Of a DNA stretch of 64,000 nucleotides, positions 1 to 13,096 are shown one piece after another. This stretch comes from Tetrahymena thermophila SB210. Taxonomy: Eukaryota; Ciliophora; Oligohymenophorea; Hymenostomatida; Tetrahymenidae. Every line of letters starts with the position of its first letter. The first letter of the stretch is position 1. The stretch covers positions 124,001 to 188,000 of the forward strand of contig NW_002476212.1 of assembly GCF_000189635.1 (NCBI RefSeq), written 5' to 3'. The position numbers and the translations under genes were made by a program. The notes below the pieces were generated by a model that saw nothing but the letters and a program-made list of their open reading frames with translations, was not told the origin of the DNA and ran no database searches.

Positions 1-2
1 GC

Positions 3-1832
3 AGTGATGTAAGAAGCTCTGACTCAGAAATTTCAGAAAATTCTAACTACTTTGAATCTAACAATAGCCAAGTTAACACCCCAAATTCATTAAATAGCAT
101 TTTCCAAAATGAGGCATTCACTAAAAAATATCCTGAAATGTAATCTTAAGATAGGAAAAACTCTGTTATTTAAGAAGCAGCAGAGTCAGAATCTGACACA
201 GAACTTTCCCCAAACCTATAAAATTTACAAAGTCCTTCTTAAGCATCTAAAGAAGTAGATAAATTGAATGATCAAGAAATAATATGCATACAAAATGATG
301 AAAATTCAAAAACTGTAAGTGAAAAGAAACAAGAATAAAAAATAATTAGTTAAAAACTGCTCTAATAAGTTAACTAAATAAGTAACAACAGTCCTATGAG
401 TTAATCGATTGAGAAGAAACATATTTTAAAGCATTCTAAAACATCAATTTCTGATATCGAAAATAATAATGAAAGCGATCAATATATAGCAGCATTAAGA
501 AAGAAAAGAGCATCTTTAGCAAAAACCCATTCAAACGAAAACGAGGAATCCTTTCAAAATAGATCAAGAAAAAACAGTTAACATGTATAAAGTAAAAGAG
601 GGTCTAAAGATTCTGAGTAAATTTCCCACATGCAAAATAAGCAATAATCTAAGTCATAATTTAATGAAAATAATTTTAAACGTAGAGACAGTAAAAGTAT
701 GTAGGAAATAAAATAAGATAGAGAGTTATTGAAGATATATATGGAAAGACGTAAAAGCGAAAAAAATTTAAGTACTGATAGCTCATTTAGCTCAATTAAA
801 TAGAGTCATAAACATGATCACAAAGATCAAAGCAGTCTAAGATTCCTTGAATATTTAAAGAAATCTTATTAAATGATTAAGAGTAATCCCAATAGCGAAA
901 ACATTGGCTTGAATGAACTTATCAAAAAAGCCTCTATTAATAATTAATTATGCTTAGAAGATTAATTTATTGCAGACAATAAAAATTATCAAAACTAACA
1001 ACACTAAAACTTATTATAGTTTAGTTAATAAATAGAAACACTAGTGAAAAATTTTAACTCATTTTAGGAAAATGTATTAAGTTAATAAAACCATAACCAC
1101 CGCCACCATGATTTTACAAGATATCAGCATTTTAAAAATTCAAAATAAAATATTGACAATTTCTTTTAATAATTTGATTAAATGAAATCTTATCAAATAT
1201 ATTTCCCTCATAATAACTATGATTACGTCTTAAGTCATTGTTACCATAAATATTTAAAGTAAAAAAGACTTAAAAACAAAGAATAATATTAAAATTTTAA
1301 ATCTTGTTTCTTATAGGGATAATCTAATAGCTCTTCAAGCTAACTAAATGAATAATAAAGCAGTAATAGCAACAGTAATAGTAACAATAACAACAATAAT
1401 ATGAATAGTAATAGCAATTATGCAGCTTTAACAGATATTTTTGGTTAATCTTCTATCAATAGACTTAAAATTCTTATGAGTAACACAAATGTAAGGTAAA
1501 ACTAAAAATAAGATGGTAAGTCTTTGAAATAGAAGCACAAAGAACCATCACCTAAAAATAAATTAGCTGATTAACCATAGTTAGAAGAAGATTTCAAAAC
1601 TAAATCATCATCTACTAAAAAAAATGAAACAGACTCAGAAGGAAAATCATTTTAAAACGGTTTTTTTGTTGGTAGCAGTTCATCTAATTTTTAATCTGAA
1701 AATCTAAATAGTGAAAAATAAAAAAGTAGATTTGGTATTAAAAATTCTGCTTCTTAAAAATTTAAAAAAGACAACAACAACCCATATTTTGCATAATTAG
1801 ATTAAAAAGATCAAGTACATGATCATATATGA
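3..1832 (+). CDS. C-terminal part of a K+ channel paralogue (5' end outside window)
   Basis: An open frame runs from the window edge to TGA at 1830-1832 with many in-frame TAA/TAG (Gln), about 609 codons and no intron needed. No membrane segment or nucleotide-binding fold is visible; this is a polar Ser/Asn/Gln/Lys-rich cytoplasmic-type tail with a Ser-Asn run near 1345-1410. It is assigned by comparison with the next gene: both tails carry the same motif, FDQMKSYQIYFPHNNYD here (about 1173-1223) and FDKMKIFEIYFPHNNYD there (about 7099-7149). The YFPHNN block sits in the far C-terminal part in both. I infer that the missing upstream part encodes a channel core and CNBD like its neighbour, making a tandem duplicate pair. 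The tail itself is seen; the channel function is inferred. Confidence 0.6.
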
Positions 1833-2717
1833 AATTAACTAAAAGAAGAGAATCTAACTAAATATATGCAAAAATTATTTAGAGAATCTAAATTTTAATT
1901 TTAGAAATTGTACGATTCTATTTTTTTCATATAAAAATAATAATTAAATAAATAAATAAGTCAACAAATAAATGAGTATTTTGGATTTTTTAATAAATTA
2001 TTTATAAAAGATTATTTTTTCATTTAATGTAAACTTTGTTTTTTATTTTATCATTAATTAATTAACAATTTTTACAATAAATACAATTTTTTAGAAAAAA
2101 TTTAAAATATGTGATATAAATTTGATGTAGCTTAATTAAGAGTTCTTACAGTAATATAATGTTTATTATAAAATTTATTTTGAAGATGAATTCTTACATA
2201 TTATTTCTTGATACAATTTTATTAAATTACGCAATATTCTACAATAATTATTTTACTAAAAAAAATAAGTTTAAAGTTAATATTAATTAAATAAATTTAA
2301 TTGTTAGAGTTAATAATAATTTAATTATTAAATTTAATTTAAGTATTTTTAAATAAAAAATATTATTTTTGTAATTAAAATTATATTTTTGTTTTGATTG
2401 AATTTTAAAATTAAGTACAATTAATTTCACAAGTTAAAATTTATAAATTAAAAATATTAAAAACCGTACAAATTCTAGTATTATTTTATTATTTTATTTA
2501 AGTTTATTTTTCTGATAATTTAAAATAAGTTATTTAATTAAAATTTAGGAAATTTCTAACTTACTGAGTGAAAAAATACTTGCTAATTTAATAAATTATG
2601 TAATTATTTTACATTATCTTGAAATAATTAATTTTCTTAATTTTAACGAAGTAATAATTATGATAATTTCTAGAATATATTTTAAATATTTTATTATTAA
2701 AAATGATAATAAATTGA
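1833..2717. other. A+T-rich intergenic spacer
   Basis: Very A/T-rich sequence between two genes read in the same direction. I see no coding pattern, RNA gene or repeat. It must hold the 3' end of the upstream gene and the promoter of the channel gene. Confidence 0.5.
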
Positions 2718-5700
2718 ATGATTCCCATAAAATTAAGAAAACACTTAAAAAACCTTCGAAGTAAGGATTGATTAAAATAAATTAAAGTTAATAAGGATTT
2801 TTGGTGAATGATTCTAAAATTGTAAAAATTTAGCTCAAAAAAAAGAAAGATATTAAAGTAATAATTATTAAAAAGTTTATTTTAGATAGAAAATTAATCA
2901 TCGAATCAAAAAAAAAATAAATTAACAAACAATTATTTGAGATGATTTCAGATGATAATTTAATAATAGCTAGTAATAATAAATCATTTTAATAATTATA
3001 GAATGCTTTATTTAAAGAGGAAAATACTTCATACTATCATGGAATTCATACTGCTGAATAAAATGATTCAAATACGAATTAGAATTAAAAAAAGAATTCG
3101 ATGCCTAATTGTTAATAGGCGTATGATTCCTTTTCTTAGAGGTTGATTTAGTTTGATCTTGAAAAGAATTAGTAAAAAGTAAACGGATAGATAAATTCTA
3201 ACAATTTTATGGGTAAAATGCAAGAGAGAAAACATTTATCATACATTAAAAGTAGAACTGGAAGGTTTAGTGAGGAAGATTAACCTATAAATTAACTGAG
3301 ACATCAATCAGTTTTGAGAAAAGTGTTTAATAAAGTTAAAATATCTCTTTAAGTTAAGGCTTTCATAAATAAAATGATATAACTAACATAAATATAAAAG
3401 TATAAAGTTTTTGATGAAAATCCTATCTTTTTTAATCTTGTTAATGATAAATCTGCCTATTAAAATATAGACAATGCTCAAATAAAAGTAACATAAAACA
3501 CTGATAAAAGCATACTTTAAAAAAAAAACTAAAAAATGCTTATAAACTCATAAACATAAAAATCTTCAACAAATTTAAGAAATAGTTTTCATAAAAATAA
3601 TAAGATAATCAAGCAATGTTTTTAAAAATTATTAAATACGATACCAGTTTTTTCTGCTTTTTCTAAATTTAATTTTATATGGGATCAGCTATAGTTAGTT
3701 TGCCTAGGGTATTTTTTCATTACAATTCCTTTATTGATATCATTTAATTAGGAGATTTAAAATTTTGATTCATCTTGGGTTGTGCATTTGTTGATAAGTC
3801 TCTTGCTGTTAATAGATATAATTTTTAATTTCAACACTAGTCTTTTTTAATAAGGAAAGGAGATTAAAAGTAGAATAATAATTGCACAGAACTATTTAAA
3901 AAATTGTAATTTGATTTATCTATTTTCAAATGAATTTTTCTTTTTTAATAACAAAAAATTTATTTTTGTAAAAAAGAATTTGCTTTAGATGCTATTACTC
4001 TTGCTTGTATATCAATATTTTTTTCACTTTAATATAACTCAAAATACGCAGAAAATACTAATGTTTTAAACGTTTGCTCTATTATATTTTTCTTGAGATA
4101 CAAATAGTTTGGAAGAGTACTCAAAAAAATTGAAATGCAATACCACTTTTCTCCTAGGATCAGCTAAATTTTGAGGTTAAATAAATTATTTTTAACTAAC
4201 ATCTATATAATTCATCTACTGGCTTGTGTTTGGATTATTATAGCCAAAGTTCAAAATGATTAAAATCAAACCTGGCTTCACATCAACAACACTATGAATG
4301 AACCATGGTTTATATAATATTTAAATGCATTTTATTTTAACACAGTAACTATGGTTACGGTAGGCTATGGAGATATATCTCCACAAAGTAATTTTGAAAG
4401 ACTTTTTAGTATTTTAACTGTCCTGTCTGCATGCGGTGTGTTTGCTTATTCAATTAGTGAAGTAATTAATATTAATAGTTTGAAAGGATATTTAAATGAA
4501 TTTTATTTAATAAATAATAAAAATATACATACAGGTGGGGAGTATTTTCTAAGAAATGAACAAATCATCAAAGCAAAGAAAGAATAATTTATTTGTAATC
4601 AATAATTATATGAAAAATAAGAAAATAACTTCTGAATTATAGTACCAAATTCGTTACTATCTTGAATATTACTGGAATGAAAGCCTTTCTGAAAACACTA
4701 AAGAGGAATTAAACATAATTAGCCAACTTTCTAACAATCTTAAAGAAAATCTAATGATTGAAGCAAATAAGATTCTTGTAGTGGAATCTCCATTTTTTAG
4801 AGATAACTTTTCATTTAAAACTATACTAAAGACGGTATCGCTCGTTTAGGAATAAAGATGTACTCCTGAAGAAATAATATATTTAGAGGGAGATTTAGAA
4901 GAATGTTCTATTTATTTTATTGAAAAAGGATCCGTTTAACTTTTTCGTGACCACACAAGTGAATCTATTTTATTTAAAAAAGAATTCTTAGAATGCAACA
5001 CTCTCAAAGCTGGATAATATTTTGGTAATTAATTAAAATTTGATTTACTTTATTTATTTATTTATTTCGAATTTTCTAATAAAATAATGGAAACATTTAC
5101 AGTAAATCATGAAATTATTAAGTAATTAGATTAAAAAATAAAACCTAAGATAAAGTTAATCTAGTTATTGAAAATTGTTTTTTGTTTGATTAGATTTATT
5201 TATAAAAACATAAAAAATATTAGGTGAAATGTCATTTTTTACAGGAATGGAAAGAAAATTTTGTGTCAGAAGCCTCGAATTTACAACTTTAATAAAAATA
5301 GAAAGAGCTAAGTTTATTGAGATTATAAAGGAAGTTCCATCAGATTATGAAAAATTTTGCTTGATTAAAGACGATATTATTTTTAATAAAAATTGGAAGC
5401 ATTCTATGAAAAAGTGTACTTATTGTTAACATGTTCAATCTGACTAAGCATATCATAGTTCAAGAGAATGTCCCATGGTACATTATATACCAAACAGCAC
5501 CAGGGTAAAAATATTAAGTTTAATTTTATGATAAATTATTAATCAATAATCTAGAATATAAAATTAATTTTTTTTATTTTAAGCTTATGGATTAATTCAA
5601 GTACAATAACTCCTTAACTTAGACAGAAAGAACTTTTATGAAAAGATAAACTTAAAAGCACAATAATACTCTAGGAAGAATTGAATAGGTTAAAGGATAT

Positions 5701-7779
5701 TAAGATAGGATAGCTTTTTAGGAAGAATCTGTTCTATTTGCTTATATACATACTTACGGATTAGAAGATTTTTCAAATAATTAAGAGTCTTCTGATAATT
5801 CAATCTCTAAAAGTGGAATCATTTCAAGTTCTAATTCTTTTGATGAAGAAAAAAGTTGCAGGGACATTTAAAATAATAAAAAAATAAATGGAAGTTCAAA
5901 TTCTTTTGGATCTTCTAATGAAGAAGACTCATCATAATTACTTTCCTCTCCTGAGAAAGAAAAAAACTTTTAAAATTATATTCAAAGCAAAAAAGTTGAT
6001 AAAAAACAGAAAATTTCTAAACAAATATCAAAAAGTTTAGTAATTGAAGAAGACCAGCAAGAATCGGAATCTAATCAATATATGCTTTCGATGAGTATAC
6101 ATAAAAATATAAATACATAAAATAAGACAGACGAGATTGTCACTAATCCAGATATAGAAGAGTAACCAGAGGATTTAATGTAAGCACAGCTTTAAGAAAA
6201 AATAACAAACCACTCTATCATTATGAATAAATCTATGCCTTTCACAAGAGATCTTATTAAAAATAAACCTATCATAAATGGATTAAATAAAATTGATAAT
6301 AATGAATTATCTTTTGAGAGCAACTATTGGAATAGTTAAAGAGCTCAAAACAAATAGTAAGAGTTAAATTGTATCTAAAATCTGGATTTATAAAAATATT
6401 CAAATTAAACTTTAGATCTGATTTAGGATGGAAATAATAATTCAAAGTAACTTATTTAAACTGAAAGCAATTAAGAACCATAATCGTCTAATTAAATAAA
6501 TATTTCACCTTTACAATCAAAACGAAAACCGAGAAGTTCTATCCTTCAGTCAGTGAAATTCAAACTACCTAAAAAGAACCTGAGTATGAAGAATAAAAGT
6601 CTTTAAGATATTAATATTTTTAAAGATTATGATAAAGGATAATAAAAAGTTTCATCAAATGGCTCTTAAAAAATAAATTTAACAGATAACATTTTTGATA
6701 AAACACAATTACCAATAAATTAGAAATAAAAATAAAATTCTCCATTAAAAATTCCTCATTATTTAACAGAAAATTACAAATATTTATCTCCATAACAGAA
6801 AAAAACTATTCATAAATTGAAAAGATTTAGCAGTTCAGGCTATGTAATTTAAAATAGTGAACCTTTTTTAAATTCGACTTAAGAAAGTATGGTAGCTGTG
6901 CAAAAATCTTAAGCGAAATAAAAATAGCTTACGTTAAATAATTTATTATAGCAACGACTCAGTATGTAATTAGATAATTTTGCTAACAACTTTTAGAAAA
7001 TTTAGGATATTCTTATAAATCAAACTCACACATAGAATATGAATTACCATAATAAAATGTCTTCATAATAAAATATTAGCAATCAATAATCAATGAAGGA
7101 ATTTGATAAAATGAAAATTTTTGAAATATATTTCCCTCACAATAATTATGATGAGATCATTTTTCAATAGAATTAATTACAGCTTAACAAGAATTAAAAA
7201 AATAAATATAAAAATGCTCTCGCCTTTTCTCCATCTAGAAGGTTGTAACAAAATAAATTTGCTTCATAATAAAATAATTTTACTGGTTAAGATAAATTAA
7301 TCAAAGAAATGCTTAATAATAACACTTTAAATAGATTAAAATATCTTAAAAATGAAAATAATAAAAAGAACTCTATTACAGATTAATTATTTATTTCTTA
7401 ATTAAGTTTGAGAAAAAGGTAAGATACAAATTTATCTCTTCCTGTTGAAAACACAGACTAATTATCTCCATGCAGCAATTAAAATTTTTTCACATAAGCT
7501 AACTAAGATGAAGAAATAAACAGAGGCAATTTTAAGTAATAATATGATCGTAAATGCAGCATAGAAATCTGTAACTCAAAGACAAATTAGCATAACCTAA
7601 TAATCCCTAATTATTTCGGTTTACAAAAATAGACAGAATCTCAATCTTCATTGTAAGGAAAAAAAAGCAGGTTCAGCAACAGAAACTCAATATTTAAGAA
7701 TGAGCAAATAAGTATTAATAACTCAAACAATTCTAATGAAAAAATAGATGTACTCTAAAACAATAGTAACAAAAGCTGA
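2718..7779 (+). CDS. Voltage-gated-type K+ channel with cyclic-nucleotide-binding domain
   Basis: Predicted exons 2718-2760, 2796-3905, 3977-4461, 4535-5024, 5224-5504, 5584-7779 (1534 aa). A plasma- or ciliary-membrane K+ channel is expected. Polar N-terminus to about residue 310, then S1-S4 (S1 near 3690; S3 FALDAITLACISIFF just after intron 2; basic S4 FLRYKQFGRVLKKIE), pore helix, and selectivity filter TVGYGD at about residues 511-516. Intron 3 sits between SISE and VGSIFQEMNK, the usual S6/C-linker junction. The CNBD is about 640-750, with SIYFIEKGSVQLF and GQYFGEMSFFTGM split by a 199-nt intron. The last exon is a ~780-residue polar tail with a YFPHNN motif near residue 1318 shared with the upstream gene. 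The first exon and its 35-nt intron are the least certain; ATG at 2942 is the alternative start. Whether cyclic nucleotide really binds cannot be told. Confidence 0.9.
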
Positions 7780-9246
7780 TTCAAATATTAAGGATAAAAA
7801 AGCTTTTTTACAAAAATTAATTAAAATGTATTTAAAATTTTAATAAAAATGATTTGCAGTAAATTTTTCCTTTTTCAATTTTTAATAATTTATAAAATAA
7901 AATATATAATTAATTTAAAATGTAAATAAATATAATAATCTATATCTTTTAAATAGTTAAAGAAAAAATTATTGAATTCCAAATTAAAATATAAAAGTTG
8001 ATATCTAAAAATATTAATTAATGAAAATGAAATAATATCTAAATTTATTTTTAATTTTATAAAACTGCTTTTTTCAAAATGATAAGTTACCATACAAAAT
8101 TTCAACTATTTACAGTGCTTTTTCAGATATTTTTCAAATATAAATCCTTTTTTGACTTCTACTTGGCAATTAATTTGGTATTTAACTGAGGCAAAGAGAT
8201 TAAATCATTTTCAAATTTGAATTAATAAAAAATAAAATTTATTATTAATTAATAATTTAAAAATAATGAAATTAATCTATTTATTGCTTTTAAATTGAAA
8301 AGAAATTTTGAATTCCAAATTAAAAAATTTAGCAATTTCAATAAATAAAATTTAACTAATTAATCAAATCAAATTTATTTAATTATAATTAGTAAAAAAT
8401 CAAATATATAATCATCTTTTTCAGAGTGACGACGAAATAGATTTTAATGTTAAATTTATTTAAATATTTAAACTCGAACTATTTAACTTAATTTTTAAAA
8501 ATTTTATTTTATAAATCTAGCTTAAATTTATTATTAATTAACTAATTTATTTAATTAATTGAATTAAAAAGCATAAACATCTATTTGATGATTTTTTAAA
8601 AATTGTTTAAATAATTAAATTGAACAAAAAAATGAATTATTTTAAATTTATTTTTATTAAATAAAATTAACTTTTAAATTTGGAAGCAATGAAGACAATT
8701 TATCCTCTATCTCTTTACATTTTAGAGAAAAGTTCATTAAAATTACCTTAATAAACTTTTTATTTTGATAACTAAATTTAAGTTAAATTTTTGAGTAAAA
8801 AATAAATTTAATAAATTAACTGATATATTTTCTATAAAGTTTTTAAAGGCTTACTAAATTTTAACAAAATTATTTGATGCTTTTAAAAGCAAAAATATGA
8901 TATTTTATGCAAAATAAATCAACAAAGTCTTCAAAATATTTTTTTATTTTAATTTATTCTCACAATATTCTAAAAATAATTGAAATAATAAATTCTCTTA
9001 ATAAAATAATTAGTATTTTTGGCTGAACTTTATCATAAAAATGAATTTAACTTATTTAATAATTTAAATATTAAATTTAGGAATTATTATTTTAAAATAA
9101 CCTATTTCACAAAATATATAAAACATAGAATTTTTTTTTTTTTGTAAAGAAAGTTAAAACAGTAAAATAATAATTAAAGTCTTTGTTTAAAGAAATAGGA
9201 TAGATATTACTGGAATAAGATTTAAATATCGAATAGTTTAGTTTGA
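7780..9246. other. A+T-rich intergenic region
   Basis: About 1.5 kb of strongly A/T-biased DNA between two plus-strand genes. Frames are open only by chance because TGA is the sole stop, and I find no protein-like composition, RNA gene or clear repeat. A less A/T-rich stretch near 8423-8440 is too short to interpret. Confidence 0.5.
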
Positions 9247-12058
9247 ATGGAAGAAAGCTAAAAATAATTAGAAGTAGTTTAGCAATAAAACTCTGCGGGG
9301 TAATTACAGGGAGAGCAGATAAACTAGGAAGAAGAAAAATATGATTTAGCTGAAATAACAATATCATAAGAATGTCTTTATCCTGTTCAGATTAATTGTG
9401 ATAATGAGATTTTAAAATTTCTGCAATCAGGGATTTTGAAAGGGTATTTTTGATCTAAAAAATTAAATAAAATAAATTTATTATTAATGAAAGCATAGAG
9501 AACCCAAAGTTAAGAGAGAGATTCATAAAATCGATAACTTCAGAAAGAGTTTCAAAGGTTTTGAAGTTATCATTTTACTTTATACTTGTGAGTAACTTTC
9601 CTGAATGCATTAGGTATGAAGAAGAGCAAGAAATATCATAAAGTTTGAAGAAAAAACTAAGCAAAAACTATGTGAAATTGTTTAGCACTTTACCTCAGCC
9701 AAAAGATGAAATAGTTAACTTGATAATATTTTGTTTGGGATATATAAATCATTATTTATTCTATCAACTATTCCCAAAATAGAGGGATCTATTTGATCTC
9801 CGTTTCGTTTTTAATTGTTATCACATTATGGTTTTTGAATTTAATGGTATTTTTGTTAGCGATTTCTTCATTAGAATGAACATCGATAAGATTTTCTTCT
9901 AAAACAAGTTCCTTGACTATGAACGTGTCAATAAAAAGAATTTGCTTTTGTAGTAGCAAGCTAAAAATAAATTAAAAAATAAAACCTTCTTTGGTTTTTA
10001 GCTAAGCTTTCCTGAGATCAATACTTACGATGGATAGCAATTCACAAGATAAGTGTAAATTTTAAAATTCTATTTAAAAAATGATATTTTAAATTTAAAA
10101 TGTTAATAATTTTTTCAGCAGTTACTTTTTTCTATTAAGTATTTTATTAATTTAACTAAAAATAAAACATATTCATTTCATAGTTTTAGCTTTTAATTAA
10201 CCAGTAAATTCAATAATTTTTTTACATAAATTAAAGATAGGAAAAGTTTAAGCCTTTAAAAAAAAATGTTTTGAATTTACAGGAAGACCATTTAACAAAT
10301 CACATCTCAATCTAAGACAAATAGGCAAAGATAAAGAACTAGCTTAAAGATAAAAGAATAAAATAGATAGAGGAGTCTGAATTGAAGAAAATTAGCTAAC
10401 TCCTTTCAATATAGTAGAATGAAGGAGATTAGGCTTTTTAATCATTACCTACTAGATCTTAGAGAACTATTTAGCTGATGACTGTAAAAATGCATGCAGA
10501 TGCTAATCCTGAGTAAATAGATGTAGATCCTAACGCTTAATATATTGATGATATGAAAGGCTTAACACAACTTTAGAGAAAACTCTTATTCAATCAATAA
10601 ATAGCAAAAAAATTAGTGAAAGAAAAAGCTGAAGAAATATTTGATAAAACATAGCTTAAAGCTGATGAAAATAATCAAAAAGAAGAATAAAATTATTTTG
10701 CAAATTTGCAATTAAACTGTAACTAGATTTCACCAACGATTTCTGATGTTTTAGCATACGATAATAGGACGCTTCCTTATGCCAAGAAGAAGATGATTCG
10801 TCATGCTTTTGAAACTGTAAATGATAAGGAAGACAACTTATTAAGCTAGCTCAAGTAGTTTAGCCAAAGTAGAAAACAAAAGAAAGAAACTAAAAACACT
10901 CAAAAATCTCATAAGTCAATAATTGATCATTTTGGTCTGCGCCCTCCTCCAAGAGAGTATTATCAAAAGCACCCTAAGCTAGATAAAATGTTCAAAGACA
11001 TGCTCGATCTTAATTATGTTTTGAGAATGAACTAGGAAAGCATGTATTAATTACCGAGCTCACTTCAAATGTAAATTGAATAGCAGAATGAATGGCAAAA
11101 CTAAATCATTGAGTAAGAATAAAATTATCAAAAGTAAAATTAAAGACAAAAGGTGTAAGAAAATCTCTAATAAGTAATTGAAAATAATTAGAAGTATCAG
11201 CTTGAGAAAAGGCCAGGTTATAGAAAAAAATACATATATACAAAACCTTTGCAGTACATGAAAAGAAATGAAAGCGAAAACCCAATCACTAAAACCTAGG
11301 AATTATAGGAGTAGTAAATGAAGAGTATGATTTTACAAAAGTCTTCAGTCAATTTTAAAGGTAATCCTAATTCCAAAATAATAGAGCCAATATCAAACTT
11401 CTAATCTTAGACATAACTAATACCTTTACAAACGTAATAGTAGCTTTAAATGTAATAATCAATGCTAGCTTTAACAACAAAAACATAGAAATTAGACACT
11501 CCTGCAAACTAAAACTAGAATTAAATTCTAATTTCTGAAAAATCTTAAAGAAATATTTAATTTTTACCTAACATTGAAGCATAACAAAGCTAAGAAGATA
11601 ATTACAAAATAGGATTTAATAATGGTGGAAGTTAAATGTCTTCTCCTATTAAATTGGCCAACTCTTAAACCTTATTAAACTTTTAACAAAAAACTTTTGG
11701 AGATGATAGTAGTTTTCTAAAATAAAAGAAAGGGATTTAGTTGTAAAAGAGTAGTTTTGCTGAGAATTCATCAGCTAATCACAGAACAATAGAATTTTAG
11801 ATACACGAAATAGACAATTCAAAAGGCAGGAAAGGCAACTATTATGAAGACGAAAGTGAAAGCATGGAATAAAAGATCCTCAAAAATAAATAAAATAATG
11901 ATTTCTATAATGATAAAAGAAGAGAGTATAAAGAAAAATACAAAGGTTTCATAAATAACATGAGCACTGATAACAACATAGATGACATATTACAAAATAT
12001 TCTCCACAAAAGAAATCAATTTAACAAAAATTTGAAATCAAAAATTAAAAATCTTTGA
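9247..12058 (+). CDS. FAM227-like protein
   Basis: Predicted exons 9247-9443, 9494-10052, 10283-12058 (843 aa). The start is the first ATG of a continuous frame (MEESQKQLEVVQQ), just after an in-frame TGA. Residues about 60-250 are the conserved-looking part: FYFILVSNFPECI, then INHYLFYQLFPKQRDLFDLRF, which resembles the FWWh region of FAM227A/B (tyrosine- and phenylalanine-rich, followed by xFPxxRxxFxxxF). After residue about 250 it becomes Gln/Lys-rich and low complexity, with one better-ordered block (HFGLRPPPREYYQKHP, near 10930-10970). FAM227 proteins have no well-defined biochemistry. The 230-nt second intron is the weakest junction, because the acceptor side is also open without splicing. 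The family call rests on pattern memory; a profile search would settle it. Confidence 0.5.
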
Positions 12059-12466
12059 GCTGAAAATATATTTCTATCTAATTATCTATGAATTACTATC
12101 ATAAAATAAATATTTTTTATTTATGTTTAAGTTAAAAATACTTCAGTTTTTAAATATAAAAATATATCTATTTGTTATATTATATCTTTAAAATAATTAA
12201 TAAACTTTTGTAAAATGGATAAAAATGCTTTAAATAATATATTTATATGATCTGCAAAAATTTTGAAAAAAGCAAAGAGCTTTTGTTTCTTATATTTATA
12301 AAAAAATTAATTAACCTACTTTATTAAATTTATAAAGATTTTCAAAATAAAAATGTTGAGAAATTTATTTTGATTGATAAAAAATAAATATCACAAATTA
12401 ATGGTTTTATTTTTTAATAATCAATAAATTTTATTTTCCTTTTATATTTTTTTTGGTTTTTGTAAT

Positions 12467-12606
12467 GTAGTGGCTTATAATAATATTTATAAAATAATAG
12501 AACGAACGACATAGATGGATTAAATAAAAAAAGTTTTTTAAAAATAATAAGATTTAGAGGATTTTAGGTTTTCAATCGACTGATAAGAATTGTTATTTGT
12601 GATGGG
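12467..12606. repeat. Diverged intergenic repeat, copy 1
   Basis: Begins GTAGTGGCTTAT and continues through TTTATAAAATAAT, AATAAGATTTAGAGG, TTTAGGTTTTCAATCGACTGA and GTTATTTGTGA. The same landmarks recur in order in copy 2. It is not an open reading frame of note. Function unknown; an RNA gene or decayed element is possible. Confidence 0.45.
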
Positions 12607-12672
12607 TATTGAATATGAATAATTAAAATACTTTTATTTTCAAATTAAATTTTTTGTGTTTTTCAAGCTAAA

Positions 12673-12870
12673 GTAGTGGCTTATGATTAGTTGAGTTTAA
12701 TTAATAAAAAATTTTACTAATTTTCTCTTGAATACAATATTAGTTTTTATAAAATAATTGAATGTGGTTGAATATAAAAAAATACATCAAAAAAAGTAAA
12801 AATGATAAGATTTAGATGTTGTTTGGTCTTGAGTCGGTTTATTAGAATAATTATTAGTGACAAATAATAT
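12673..12870. repeat. Diverged intergenic repeat, copy 2
   Basis: Begins with the same 12 bases GTAGTGGCTTAT, then TTTATAAAATAAT, GATAAGATTTAGATG, TTTGGTCTTGAGTCGG and ATTATTAGTGA in the same order as copy 1, but with an extra ~45 nt near its start. A T-rich run precedes both copies. Confidence 0.45.
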
Positions 12871-13096
12871 AGCTGTCTATTTTAATTAGGAGGAGTCTCA
12901 CAATAAAGAAAAAAAAATATTTTTATTTAGTTTTTTGTATCTTTTGATCAAATTGATTAGAATATACTGATAATATAAAAATTTATTATCAATTAATAGA
13001 GAGAGATAATAAATAATTAATACCATAAAATAGTTATTAGTTTAAAAAGAAAGAAAGAAAGAAATATATATTCATTCATAGATAGATAGAAATTAA

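Larger units (their letters stand above)
12059..13096. other. Intergenic region with a diverged tandem duplication
   Basis: Between the FAM227-like and AlbA_2 genes. No coding pattern. It holds two related, less A/T-rich segments (12467-12606 and 12673-12870, listed separately) and a short GAAA run near 13040-13060 just before the next gene. Confidence 0.5.

Noticed and set aside
3964..3984. 21-nt intron GTAAAAAAG...TTTAG inside the channel S2-S3 linker
   Set aside because: It does not restore the S3-S4 frame; the 71-nt intron 3906-3976 does and gives NYLKNQFALDAITLA.
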